A stretch of 64,000 nucleotides of DNA from Gonatopus flavifemur (Eukaryota; Arthropoda; Insecta; Hymenoptera; Dryinidae): assembly GCA_018340375.1 (NCBI GenBank), contig JAFFJZ010000082.1, forward strand, positions 372,001 to 436,000. Reading direction: 5' to 3'. Shown here in pieces: positions 33,767 to 45,027 of this stretch (within the stretch, counting starts at the first letter, position 1; every line of letters starts with the position of its first letter). Made by a program: the position numbers and the translations under genes. The notes below the pieces were generated by a model. The model made no database searches. It was given only the letters and a program-made list of their open reading frames with translations, and was not told the origin of the DNA.

Positions 33767-35262
33767 TTACGACTGGTTTGATGAAACCCTCCACCCCTGT
33801 CTATTATCCGCCAAACGTTGAATTTCTACATATCCACTACATCCCTTGTCTTGTACGATTTGCTTCATATAACTTGCTCTAGGTCTACCTTTACCAGTTT
33901 CACCATTCATTTCCCCTTCCAATATTGTTTCCAATAAACTCTCATGCCGTGATGTGTGTCCTATAAGATTGCTTCTCCTTTTCACGATGTGTTTCAAAAG
34001 ATTTCTTCCTTCATTCATCTGCTCGAGTACTTCTTCATTTTTGACTTTGTCTATCCATTTTATTCTGAGCATCCTCCTATAACACCACATTTCAAAAGCT
34101 TCAAGTCTTCGTTGATCAGTTTTCCCCATTGTCCAAGTTTCGCAACCATATAATGCTGTGCTCCAAACATAATTTTTCAAGAATTTCTTCCTTACTTCCA
34201 AGCTTATATTTTTTGAGCATAACAACTGTTTCTTTTGGTGGAAAGCCTGTTTCCCTTGTGCTATTCTTGCTCTTATATCTCTTTCGCTTTTGCCGTTTTC
34301 TGTAATTATGCTTCCTAGATATTCGAATTCTTTCACCTGTTCAATTGTCTCGGTATCTATTTTGATTTTCGTTCTTCTAGCTGTTTTCGCTGCTGTACAC
34401 ATCATGAATTTTGTTTTGTCTTTATTTATATTCATACAATAGTTTTCCAATAATATTTGTCTCATAGTGTTGAGAATAACTTCCTACTCAGTACTACTCG
34501 TGGCAAGTATAGCTATGTCATCCGCGAATCTCAACATACTTATATTTTCTCCTTGAATCTGTAACTGCGATTGAATTTCCTCCTTCACTCCGTTCATTGC
34601 TTCTTCTATATATAAATTGAAAATCAGTGGCGATAATGAGCATCCTTGTCTCAGCCCTTTTCTTATTTGTGCTTCCCCTTCCTGACCCTCTATGTCTATT
34701 ATTGCACTTTGATTCTTATATAATTCGTATATTATTCTTCTATCTTTATAATTTATTCCCACCTTCTTCAGGATCGCAAACATCTTCTCCCAGTCCACAT
34801 TATCGAAAGCCTTTTGTATATCTACAAAACCTATGTACACAGATTTCTTCAGCGCTATCCTTTTCTCTATTACTGCCCTAAGTGCTGAAATTGCTTCTCG
34901 CGTTCCCCTGTTTTTCCTAAAACCAAATTGATCTTCTGCCAGTCTACTCTCTATTTTATTTTCCATCCTCCTGTATATAATTTTGGTCAGTATTTTCGAA
35001 GCATGTGAAGTTCAACTGATCGTTCTGTAGTTCTCGCATTTGTCTGCTCCTGTTTTTTTCGGGATAGCGACAATTTTATTCTTTTGCAAATCTCCCGGTA
35101 CTCCTCCTTTTTCGTACATATGTCTGATCGATTCAAACAGTGCGTCACGAGTTCCTTCACTGAAGGCTTTTATAAGGTCCGCACTTATGCCATCTATGCC
35201 TGGCGCTTTATTATTTTCCAATTCTTTCAAAGCCTTGTCAAATTCCGATCTCAATGTCGAAT
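33767..35262 (-). pseudogene. RTE reverse transcriptase and C-terminal region
   Basis: One continuous minus-strand frame with only two in-frame stops: TGA at 35012-35014 after GADKCENYRTIS, and one at 34484-34486 after ILATSSTE. RT blocks: NNKAPGIDGISADLI, FRKNRGTREAI, GFVDIQKAFDNVDW (first Asp), GLRQGCSLSPLIFNLY and LRFADDIAIL (active-site FADD). C-terminal region: RRLEAFEMWCYRRMLRIKW and GRPRASYMKQ, typical of RTE/'craniofacial development protein 2'-class elements. The stops make it inactive, but divergence is low. Confidence 0.9.
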
Positions 35263-36207
35263 CTCCCAATTGAGCAGCCGGATCTAACAACCAGCCGCGC
35301 GCCCGAAAAGACGTAAAAGTATTGTCCAAGCCGTGACGTCACACACCAAGATTAAAAATTGGAATTTCGGAAAACAAAAAATACCAGGTGATAGGTCTTG
35401 AAAAATCAACCCAAGTCTCCGTTTGTGATTTTTTTCTCCAATTAGTAGTTTCTTCGTAAAGAAATAAAAACTGAAAATATTTGCGGTCTGAAAATCAATG
35501 TTTTTCAACATTAAACTCGCTGTAACTTTTTTATTCTCCAACGTATCGAGATGAATTTTATCAATTTTTATTTGTGAGACCTTCCCAAAGACGATGATGT
35601 TGAGAAAACTCGCAAAAAATCATTGAAAATTATCAATTTCTTAATCCAAAGTGATTTTTTAATCCAATGATCTTTTTCAAGCTTCGTATTAAAAAAGTGA
35701 TGAATAAAGTTCAAGCAGGAGAAAACTTCCAGCGACAAAGTTGTTCGTTAGTGCATCAACCAACTTTGTGGAAAATTTCAGATCGATTAAGCTATTAGTT
35801 TGAAAGATACAGCGATTTATTCATCAGCGCGTAACCTATACTCTTCATGATTCCTAAATAGTTGCAGGTTAACCGTAAGAGACTGTATGAAACACCAGTC
35901 CACTCGATTCCTCAATACAGGTTTATGTTTTTTGTGTCGAATAATTCGAATATCAAGCTATTTTTACATGATGGATTCTTTATTATAAACAGATGAACCA
36001 GTTGTTCAAAACAATGTTATGAACGAAAGCTTGACATTTGAGACAAATTGTGTAAACAAACAAGTTTCTTCTTCTTTTCGTTGAGGAATAAATTATGTAT
36101 GAACTATGTTTCCAATACTACGATTATTTATTTATATCATCAATGATAATTATATCCAAAAGATGGAATTTTTTTTTAATAATGAATTGTATCGGTGTCT
36201 CAATACT

Positions 36208-36540
36208 TCAATTTCCTGATAAAAGAACATTGACGGGAATATTTTTCCTTCCGACGATTTTGAAGTTTTCATCAACATCATTCAACGCAGTAAACAATTC
36301 AGAGCTGTATATTCGCCAGTTGATTCCAGAATACGTGAAACAACTCTTTTTGTTGCGAGATTTCAATTTGTTCATAACAGTTCCTATTGCAGTACGACTT
36401 GACGTTTTCAAACTCTTTTGCAACGACTGTCTTGTTAAAACGAGATACATATTCATTCCCCTAAGATTACAAACAGATTTTTATTGTAAGAATTCCCAGG
36501 AAAAGAACATCAATGTTTTAAATACATAATTTTCGGATGA
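36208..36540 (-). pseudogene. Antisense copy of the 5' part of the DUF7869-like gene
   Basis: The minus-strand frame (LFTALNDVDENFKIVG and neighbours) and the nucleotide sequence match 36990-37290 in inverted orientation. This covers the intron end and the first ~70 codons of exon 2, but not exon 1. It is a diverged, incomplete copy inside the left arm, just inboard of the TIR. Confidence 0.7.
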
Positions 36541-36815
36541 CAATTATTTGAATATACATAGTGACATTTCACTGATTCACATTGTGGGAATATTTTTATC
36601 TAATTAGCCAACATTGCAGCTTACACTCATTCGTAAACAAAAGAAAGCCGAACGTGTGCATATTGTATGGTTCATTCGTTGTTGTATTGTTTTTCGGCTT
36701 TCTTTTGTTTACAGAGTGTAAGCTGTGACGTTGACTGATTATGCTAAAATATCCTCTGAATTTGATTCAGTGAAATTTCGCTATATTGAAATAATTATTA
36801 TCTGAAAATTATCTA
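36525..36815. promoter_or_regulatory. Palindrome upstream of the DUF7869-like gene
   Basis: CAGCTTACACTC...AAACAAAAGAAAGCCGAA pairs with TTCGGCTTTCTTTTGTTTA...GAGTGTAAGCTG around a centre near 36672. Weaker pairing extends to ATAATTTTCGGATGACAATT on one side and ATAATTATTATCTGAAAATT on the other. It lies directly 5' of the start codon at 36864, so it probably carries a duplicated, possibly bidirectional, promoter. This is inference from position. Confidence 0.5.
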
Positions 36816-36863
36816 CTTATTTAACAGCGTACATAAATATCCTCTTGTTTTTGTTCCTGAAAA

Positions 36864-38727
36864 ATGTCCCTTGCGGAAAGTTCAATCAATGCAAGAAAAC
36901 GAACTAGAAATAAGAGTAATTGGAAACAAAATGAGAAAAAAACAGCAAGAAACAAGGTAAGTTATATGAATGTAGAAACAAAATTTCTTAGATGATTGAT
37001 GGTTTCAAAACATTGATATTCTTTTCCTGGAAATTCTTGCAATGAAAATCTGTTTTCAATCTTAGGGCAATGAGTATGTATCCCGTTTCAACAAGACTGT
37101 CGTGGCAAAAGAGTTTGAAAACGTTCAATCTTGCTGCAGGAAGGGATGTTACAAAAAAATTGAAATCTCGCAGCAAAAAGAGTTGTTTCATGTCTTCTGG
37201 AAATCAACTGGCGAATATACCGCTCAAAATTGTTTATTGCGTGGAATGATGTTGATGAAAACTCCAAATTCATCGGAAGGAAGAATGAATAAAATTACTT
37301 CGTGGGAATATTTTTGTCATCATCAAACAACCCATCTATCAGTATGTCGGAGCTTTTCATGTTCTCTGCTAAAAATTGATAAATCCAGACTCGCTATAAT
37401 CCAGAATAAAATGAAAAATAACGAGTCTCTAGAAGATAACCGAGGTAAAGGAAGCAAGGAGAGTTCGATTCGATTGACTCCTGACGTGAAAAAAATGATT
37501 CTAGAACATTGCTCGTCTATACCTCATTCGGAGTCCCATTATAAGCGTGAAGATTCCTCATTGCAGTATTTTGATAATCCTGATTTAACGTTAACTAAAT
37601 TGTACAGTTTGTTTCTCGAGTATTATACCAGTAAAGCGGGCGATTCGAATGTTCCCTTAAGCGAGTCAACTTATATCAAATATTTTAATCATAATTTGAA
37701 TTTCACGTTTTCAAAGCCACGTACTGACGTTTGTAACTTCTGTTTCGAATATAAAAATGATGCAAATGATGAAGATTTAATGAAACACAAAGAACTTGTA
37801 GACCAACACAAATTGTTAAAAAAATCTATGCTCGCTGAAAATCAGGTTTTATGTTTGGAATTTGATTTTGGCCAGAATTTGCCTCTTCCAAAAATTCCGG
37901 TCTCAGATCAATTTTATCGACGACTCATATGGTTGCACGTTTTCAACGTTAATACTTTCGGGGATCAAAAAAATAGTTATATGTATTTTTTTATCGAAGG
38001 CAAATACAAAAAAGGAGCGAATACGGTGTGCAATCTCCTCTATGATACAATTTGTCGTGAATTGGAAATCTCTTACTACGATAAAATTTATCTATTTTCG
38101 GATGGTTGTGGAGGGCAAAATAAAAATTATTTGGTCATGCATTTTTTGTCGTTGTTGTCTGAAAAATTACAGATTGAGATCCAACATCTATTTCCTGTAC
38201 GTGGAAATTCTTATTGTTCATGTGACCGCAATTTTGGGATGTATGGACAAAAAAAGAAAAAAATAGAGACCATAGAAACCGATGAAGAATACTATGACAT
38301 AATTCAAAATGCAAGAAAACCACCGTTCAGAATAATGAAAGATTCTGCGTGTACGGTTAAAAATTTTGAAACTTTATTAAATGGAATCAAAAAACCGACA
38401 GATTTGCACATCAGAGATGCGGTAAAAATGGTATATTTTCCAAATAAACAAATTGAGTTGTTTTATGATTATAGTGGGAAACCGAGAAGTCACACTGTGG
38501 AATCAAATATTGTTTTTGATGATTTGTTGAATACACCATTAGCTGATTCGGTTGGAATAAGTCAACAAAAATTGAACGATGTCCAAGCGTTGATGAAGTA
38601 TTTGAGTATGAGTGGGCAAGAGTTTTTTAATGGTTTATTCAACAAATCGTCGATAGAAGCTATAAGCAAAACTAGTAAAACCCAAAAATCAGAAACAGAT
38701 GGTTCGAAAAAGCAACGAAGAAAATGA
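36864..38727 (+). CDS. DUF7869-like (SDGCGGQNKN) protein, putative DDE transposase, intact
   Basis: Exon 1 is 36864-36956 (ATG, 31 codons, MSLAESSINARKR). A 109-nt intron (GTAAGT at 36957; TTTTCAATCTTAG ending at 37065) is followed by exon 2, 37066-38727. Together they give 584 aa with no stop or frameshift. If exon 1 is not used, translation could start at the ATG at 37102. Motifs: NVQSCCRKGC near residue 52, RTDVCNFCFEY (Cys pair) near 215, LEFDFGQN with Asp298, LFSDGCGGQNKN with Asp377, and RGNSYCSCDRNFG with Asp418, then a basic tail KKQRRK. The three Asp, spaced 79 and 41, resemble a DDE/RNase H-like active site. The same spacing (83, 41) occurs in gene A. No function is assigned to this domain to my knowledge. 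Its position between long TIRs argues for a transposase. A possible AATAAA signal lies at 39001. Confidence 0.8.
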
Positions 38728-39994
38728 GAATTCTAATTTTCTTTTAATTATTTCAGTCATTGTTTTCATTTTTAATTCTCTTTTTGTATTCTATATTATT
38801 GTTTCATTTGAAAGCGATATAAAATTTCATATTTTATTCATTAAAAAGTTTATGAATTAACTTGAAATAACATGGTTGAACAAATTTTAATACCTGATAT
38901 TCATTGAATCCTGGAAATGAGTATATGACTTTTTAAAAAATGTTTACCGTTATTCATTGATGGGACATGTTATCCTCAGTGATACATTAGAAGAATGAAG
39001 AATAAATCTTGTATGAATGATGTTTTACTCAATGTTCCGTTATCAGGAAATTGAAGTATTGAGACACCGATACAATTCATTATTAAAAAAAAATTCCATC
39101 TTTTGGATATGATTATAATTGATGATATAAATAAATAATCGTAGTATTGGAAACATAGTTCATACATAATTCATTCCTCAACGAAAAGAAGAAGAAACTT
39201 ATTTGCTCACACAATTTGTCTCAAATATCAAGCTTTCGTTCATAACATTGTTTTGAACAACTGGTTCATCTGTTTATAATAAAGAATCCATCATGTAAAA
39301 ATAGCTTGATATTCGAATTATTCGACACAAAAAACATAAACCTGTATTGAGGAATCGAGTGGACTGGTGTTTCATACAGTCTCTTACGGTTAACTTGCAA
39401 CTATTTAGGAATCATAAAGAATATAGGTTACGCGCTGATGAATAAATCGCTGTATCTTTCAAACTAATAGCTTAATCGATCTGAAATTTTCCACAAAGTT
39501 GGTTGATGCACTAACGAACAACTTTGTGGCTGGAAGTTTTCTTCTGTTCAAACTTTATTCATCACTTTTTTAATACGAAGCTTGAAAAAGATCATTGGAT
39601 TAAAAAATCACTTTGGATTAAAAAATTGATAATTTTCAATGATTTTTTGCGAGTTTTCTCAACATCATCGTCTTTGGGAAGGTCTCACAAATAAAAATTG
39701 ATAAAATTCATCTCGATACGTTGGAAAATAAAAAAGTTACAGCGAGTTTAATGTTGAAAAACATTGATTTTCAGACCGCAAATATTTTCAGTTCTTATCT
39801 TTTTACGAAGAAACTACTGATTACAGAAAAAAATCACAAACGGAGACTTGGGTTGATTTTTCAAGACCTATCACCTTGTATTCTGTGTTTTACGAAATTC
39901 CAATTTTTAATCTTGGTGTTTGACGTCACAGCTTGGACAATACTTTTACGTCTTTTCGAGCGCGCGGCTGGTTGTTAGATCCGGCCGCTCAATT

Positions 39995-41387
39995 CTTCCT
40001 CATCTACATCCTCCTCCTTCTCTAAAAGTGCTATATCCTCGTTTCCTCTATACAATTCTTCCAAATGATTGATCCACTGTTCTATTTTCTCTTCCGTTTT
40101 TATCAATTGTCGTCCTAGAGAGTTTCTAATCTTATTGCTTCTAGATTTCATTTGTTCGAAAAATCTTTTGATAATCTTATATGCTTCATCTATTTTTCCT
40201 AAATGCAATCTTATTTCTATTTCCTGACATTTCTCTTCTAACCACTGTTCTTTTGCTTTCCTTGATTCTCTTATTATTTTATTTCTCAATGATTTGTATC
40301 GTTGGTGGCCTTCTTGGCTATCATTATCCTTGTATTTTCTTCTTTCATTTATCAATTCTGAAATTTCTCCCGTTATCCATGGGTTATTAGGTTCTACTCC
40401 ATTATTCTTCAAAATCTTGTCCGCACATTCTCTTATATTCCCCTTCATCTTTGTCCATCTCCTCTCTATTCCCAAGTCTTTCTCTTTTTGATCTCCCAAT
40501 TTTTCATCCAACATTTTCTCGAATGCCTCATGTGTTTGTTTTCGCTTGAGGTTCTTCAAATTCCATCTCTTCTGCACTTTCCTTTTCTTCTTCAGAGATT
40601 TGAATTTCAGAGAACATTTCATCATCAACATATGATGATCCCTATCTATATCTGCACTGGGATAAGTTTTACAGTTTTCCACTTGGTTTCTAAATCTTTG
40701 TTTCACTAATATGTAATCAATTTGGTATCTTGCTGTATCTCCTGGCATTTTCCAAGTGTAGATTCTTCTTGGATGATTTTCAAATGAAGTGTTTGTGATA
40801 ACCATCTCATGATCTCCACAAAATTCGACTAAACGTTGTCCTCTATCGTTCCTCCTCCCTAACGCAAAATCTCTTATTATGTTGTCCTCTTTTCCTTGTC
40901 CTACTACCGCATTCCAATCCCCCATCACTATCAAATTCTGTTCTCCCTTCACATATTCTATCACTTCTTCTATTTCTTCGTACGTTTTTTCAATATCTTC
41001 CTCCGAATATGCAGATGTGGGCATGTATACTTGGACTATGACTGTGTCTACCGGTTTTGTTCTGATTCTAACCATCATCACACGTTCATTATGTTGCAAA
41101 TAATTTTCTATTCTATTTCCTACTCTTTTATGCATTACAATTCCTACACCTGCTTGACCGTTCTTTGATCCTGTATGAATTATTCTATAATCCCCACTCC
41201 AAAAATCGCCCTCTTGTGTCCATCTCATTTCGCTAATCCCCATTACGTCTATATTCAACCTATTCATTTCTAATTTTCCCGCTTGCCTCAGTGATCTAAT
41301 ATTCCACGCTCCGACTCGAAGAATGTTGTATGTTGAATAGAGTATAGTAGCAAGTATTATTGCACTCACGTGAGGCAAAGAATTCAT
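39995..41387 (-). pseudogene. RTE endonuclease domain, cut by transposon insertion
   Basis: An open frame of ~465 codons starting MNSLPHVSAIIL (ATG at 41387). Endonuclease blocks: RVGAWNIRSLRQAGKLE, GISEMRWTQEGD, VMGDWNAVVG, QIDYILVKQ and DRDHHMLMMKC (terminal His). A charged linker with coiled-coil character follows. The frame runs into the inserted transposon after EEDVDEEEL and stops a few codons inside it. The domain itself has no lesion, so the LINE was probably young when the transposon landed. Confidence 0.9.
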
Positions 41388-41399
41388 TTGAACGTGATG

Positions 41400-42053
41400 G
41401 GAAACATACAGCGCGTCCGTGGTTTGTTGTCACACGTTACAGTTCACACGTAACGCGCGGTAATTTGAGTGATACGAAATCACTCTACAAAGAGCGGTTT
41501 CTCAATACAGTGAGGAGTGAAAAAAAATTCGCTCTCAAGTTTGGAGTGATATTTTTCACTCTTGTTCATCAAGTAAAAATCTTCACTCGATTCGAGTGAA
41601 TATATGACTCTTGAGGAGTGAAATGGTACTTCGCTCTAAATTATGAGTCAAAATTCCACTCCAAGGAATTCAGAGAGAACCCTGACAAATTCTCAACTTG
41701 GCACAATTCTGGTATTTGGCGAACCAGACCAGAACATACAAAACCAGACAGATCCAGCTAAGAAAGTTGTCCGGACTCGTCAGGCATTTTGAGTAGGGCT
41801 CGTTTTTTTTCTTGAAAACCCAACGGGATATAGTAATGTCAACACCGAGGACAGAATTGACTCCATGAAATGAGGTTGGAGATACCTCTTCCCTAGTCAA
41901 AAACTAATGTTTCCGTTGAGGAATAGTAGGAAAAACAGGCTTTTCTTCAACACAGTCATGAAAAACTCTTTTCCACCAAATCCTAAATCCATTCTGATAA
42001 CGTCATTCGAAAGACGACGGTTCAAACTATTGGATATGACTCTTGTGAATGTT
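41400..42053. other. Non-coding stretch upstream of the TMEM151-like exons
   Basis: Contains several GGAGTGAAA / GAGTGAA words (41510-41660) but no regular repeat, and no convincing exon. It probably belongs to an intron or 5' flank of the gene at 42378. Confidence 0.45.
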
Positions 42054-42210
42054 CCCAAGTAGCACAAGAATGTTTTGAATATTCTATGAACATGCACAGA
42101 ATATATTGGTACGTTTTGAATGTCTTATGAACGCCCATAGAATATTCACGCATATTTGAATCTTCTATGAAGATCTATAGGATATTCCAAACATCTTCGT
42201 GCTCCAAGGG
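42054..42210. mobile_element. Small palindromic MITE (157 bp)
   Basis: CCCAAGTAGCACAAGAATGT at 42054 pairs imperfectly with the complement of ACATCTTCGTGCTCCAAGGG ending at 42210. The inner part has repeated TTCTATGAA / CATAGAATATTC words. Confidence 0.55.
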
Positions 42211-42377
42211 TTATTTGCAATGTTCGAGTCAAAAGTTACAGCGTTAAAAAATGCATGTAAATCGATGACACTTGGTACGAAAAGGATTAAATTGAAAAAG
42301 GCATTCAGAGTCAGACGTCCATTAGGCATCAATATATTCCATTGTCATCTGATTATGATCGATTTTGTATCTTACAG

Positions 42378-44211
42378 GTGGCATTCATGGGAATGTTGTA
42401 TCTTGTTTATTTGGTCGAATGCTATCATTCTCCAATTAGAATAGATCTTCTACACGCTGAGAGCCAAGACAGTGTTATAGCGAAAATCGCACAATTGAAA
42501 CTCACTCGACCGACTATATGGTGGAAGGCTATCTGTTACCACTACGTGAGAAGGAAACGGCAAATCACCCGTTACAGGAACGGTGATACTTACACTACCA
42601 CTCAGGTAAAGTTTTTTTCGTGATGTACACTCATCTATTCGTTATTCGTATGAAAAAATTAGAGTATTCTAGACGGAAAACAACATTTCAACATCCACAG
42701 GTTTACTACGAGAGGGTCAATACGCATGCCGCAACTACTTTTTATTATTACGATTACTGCGGAGTTAAGGACATAAGTAAAAATCTTACCCTGAATCCAG
42801 ACATTCCAATCACAAAAATCGTCCTCACAAAAGGATTTGCGTTTTCCAATATGAGATCTGCCACAGAATTTGAAGAAGCGAGATCGAGGTTCTTTGCCGA
42901 ACAGGTGATTTTGATTTCCCTTTGAGCCCAATAATTTTATGTGTCTAAGAAAATTGTTGGTACCTCCACATTCATCTACAGGAAATCAGAGACGATTACA
43001 TGGAAATGAGAGAAGGCTTAGATCTTGGATGCGGTGTTAATCCTACCACCTTGGTTGCCGTATTGGGTAATCCATGGTTCATCAATCGTTACGTCTACTG
43101 GTTTCTCAGCGCCCTATTATTCAGCTGGCCCCTTCGCGTCATCATAGAATACAACACACAATATGCTGATTATCAGGTAACTTCTGTTTTCGATTTCTGA
43201 AATAATTCAATTTAATATACACCTCTTATCACATCAACTCACAATATACAGGTAACAAAACTATTTGGAGTGAATTACGACACTCCAGTGAATAGCGACC
43301 CTCTGCAAATGCACGGCCCCAACGGTCAGTTGAATCATCTGGGATCGTACGCATTGATTCCGAGTTACAGCGAGGCTCTATTAATGGATCCAGTACCACG
43401 CGTTTTCGAGCCAAACGTCAACGATGTGGACACCGATATGGTCCCCAGTTACTCGGAGGCGTTGCTCTACGAACTTGCGAACGAATCGATCATAGTCAAA
43501 GTGGGAAGCGAGAAACAACGACGAGAAACGCAAACAATTCAAACTACTGTCGAAGATGACCATGTCGATAGTCAACCAACAACCGAGGCAAACGAAGGAA
43601 ACGCTACAACTGCCAATCTCTCGGAATCCACAACAGCACAATCAAAACACGTTGAAGTGAAGTTTTTTTCTCGTGATATATCGGAACCGAACTTGAATTC
43701 ACAATTCTATAAAGGTAGTATGGAATTCCTCCGATCCAATGCCAAGAGTATGGATGATATAATAGAAAAAAAAGAAGGGGAATCGAGAACTGAAGGTATG
43801 CAGGAAGAAGATTGTTCTCGAGGCGCTATTCCAAAGAGAACACAATTAAACTCCCGGACTAGAATAACCATGAATCCGATCAGATCACCTTGTTTAGGGT
43901 CAATGAATTTCTCGTGGAGTACAGAATCTCCTCACGTTTTGCCTTCAAAATCCATATTGAAGCGAGACAAAAGAAGATACACTTTAGTCACAACCAGAGA
44001 ATTTCAAAATATTATCGAAGCGGGAAACTCCCTAAAAAGATCAAGAGTCAATGTCGATGATAATCGTAGCCCTCCTCGTTATTCAAATGCAGTAGAAAAA
44101 TCGAATACTCTTATTGATTCCAGAAGAAAATATTTTTCTCAAAGTGCCTATCAATTTTCTAAAGATAATAGCGAGATCTGCCCAGGAGATCGGAATTCGG
44201 ATCCTAAGTGA
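42378..44211 (+). CDS. TMEM151: TMEM151 homologue, four 3' exons
   Basis: Exons are 42378-42605, 42701-42904, 42982-43176 and 43252-44211. Each is bounded by AG/GT, all introns are phase 0, and no frame is broken. Recognisable blocks: FMGMLYLVYLVECYH (membrane segment), VYYERVNTHAATTFYYYDYC, GVKDISKNL, FAFSNMRSATEFEEARSRFF, DDYMEMREGLDL and WFLSALLFSWPLRVIIEY (second membrane segment), then KLFGVNYD. These match the TMEM151A/B family (multi-pass membrane protein of unknown biochemical role). The last exon encodes a long polar tail with two PSYSEALL copies. The 5' exon(s) with the N-terminus are not visible in the preceding 1 kb and must lie upstream. The stop TGA is at 44209-44211. The same spot can be read as a donor AA|GTGAGT, so a further exon (perhaps near 45815) is possible. 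Confidence 0.88.
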
Positions 44212-44434
44212 GTATTTTTTCTATGCATTTTTCAATCGTATTCTTCCTGAAAGGCCTAAATGTTTCCAGAATACTTTCGTTTGTATTCTGGGGTATTCTC
44301 AGAGATGAGGACTTCTCACCTGCTATGAATACTTCTGTGAATGTGATTTCAAAAAGTACCCGTCACTCAATCCAAAAACTAAATCACATCGAATTCGTTC
44401 GTCATTACTAAATGAATTTCTAAAATGTCAGTAG

Positions 44435-44440
44435 AATAAA
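44435..44440 (+). promoter_or_regulatory. Candidate polyadenylation signal AATAAA
   Basis: AATAAA lies 224 nt after the TMEM151-like stop. It supports the TGA at 44209 as the true end of the gene, against the alternative splice donor at 44208. Confidence 0.45.
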
Positions 44441-44515
44441 ATCCTCAGAGAATTCCGGGATTCTTCCAGTGATTCCGTAAACACTCAATGTGATAACGTT
44501 TTCGAAAAATGGCTA

Positions 44516-44650
44516 CCCTGATTAAAACCTCATAGCAATTCATAATAAAATGTTCTTACTATGAAATATTATGCATTTTACAGCAGGACTTTCATAAAGT
44601 TTCATAGTAAGAACTTTTTCTTATGAATTACTATGAGACTTTAACCAGGG
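44516..44650. mobile_element. Stowaway-like MITE (135 bp)
   Basis: CCCTGATTAAAACCTCATAG at 44516 pairs with the complement of CTATGAGACTTTAACCAGGG ending at 44650. The element is flanked by TA on both sides (44514-44515, 44651-44652). Almost the whole element is one hairpin around TTCTTACTATGAAAT / ATTTCATAGTAAGAA-like arms. Confidence 0.8.
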
Positions 44651-44652
44651 TA

Positions 44653-45027
44653 TGAAAGAAGAACGAAATGTTGAAATAACATTGATTTGTTTCTTTCAAT
44701 TCAGTAAACTGAGATGAAATTATTTCAGATAAAGAAACAAATTCTTCTAATAATGGCAAAGAAATGCTCTCTCATTCAAACGCATATCTTTTTGTTCCAA
44801 GATATATTTCAAGATGTTAGGCAGAAGATATTTTTTTAAATTCGATACTTGCTGTGTTGGAAGAATCCAGTTGAAAATCCATGATGTTGCTAAAGTTCGA
44901 ATCGTTTATTGAAAGGAATTAATAATCGAATAACGAAATACTCAGACTCAACCTCACACTGTTAGGAATTTCTGTATTGATTTTAATGTCTTCGCTGGAA
45001 GTTTTTTTCAAGTACGTGCATGAATTT
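44653..45027. other. Non-coding, nothing recognised
   Basis: AT-rich sequence between the MITE and the MULE-type end; no reading frame or repeat identified. Confidence 0.5.

Larger units (their letters stand above)
35268..39994 (+). mobile_element. Transposon with ~960-bp TIRs and an intact DUF7869-like gene
   Basis: The ends AATTGAGCAGCCGGATCTAA (35268) and the complement ending at 39994 open inverted repeats of ~960 bp (35268-36230 and 39037-39994) with few mismatches. They include GTAAAAGTATTGTCCAAGC and AAAATCAATGTTTTTCAACA. The element interrupts an RTE LINE. Flanking CTCCC (35263-35267) versus CTTCC (39995-39999) could be a 5-bp target duplication with one change. The gene inside (36864-38727) is intact, so this is a candidate autonomous element. 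The foldback element at 14307-22516 shares its arm sequences. Confidence 0.85.
33736..41399 (-). mobile_element. RTE-type LINE, split by the 35268-39994 transposon
   Basis: The minus-strand element has an endonuclease at 41387-39995, then the inserted transposon, then reverse transcriptase and C-terminal domain at 35262-33767. It ends in an (ATG)n microsatellite (33736-33753), as RTE elements often do. LINE sequence alone is about 2.9 kb, a normal RTE length. The 5' boundary near 41399 is approximate and no target duplication was found. Confidence 0.88.
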
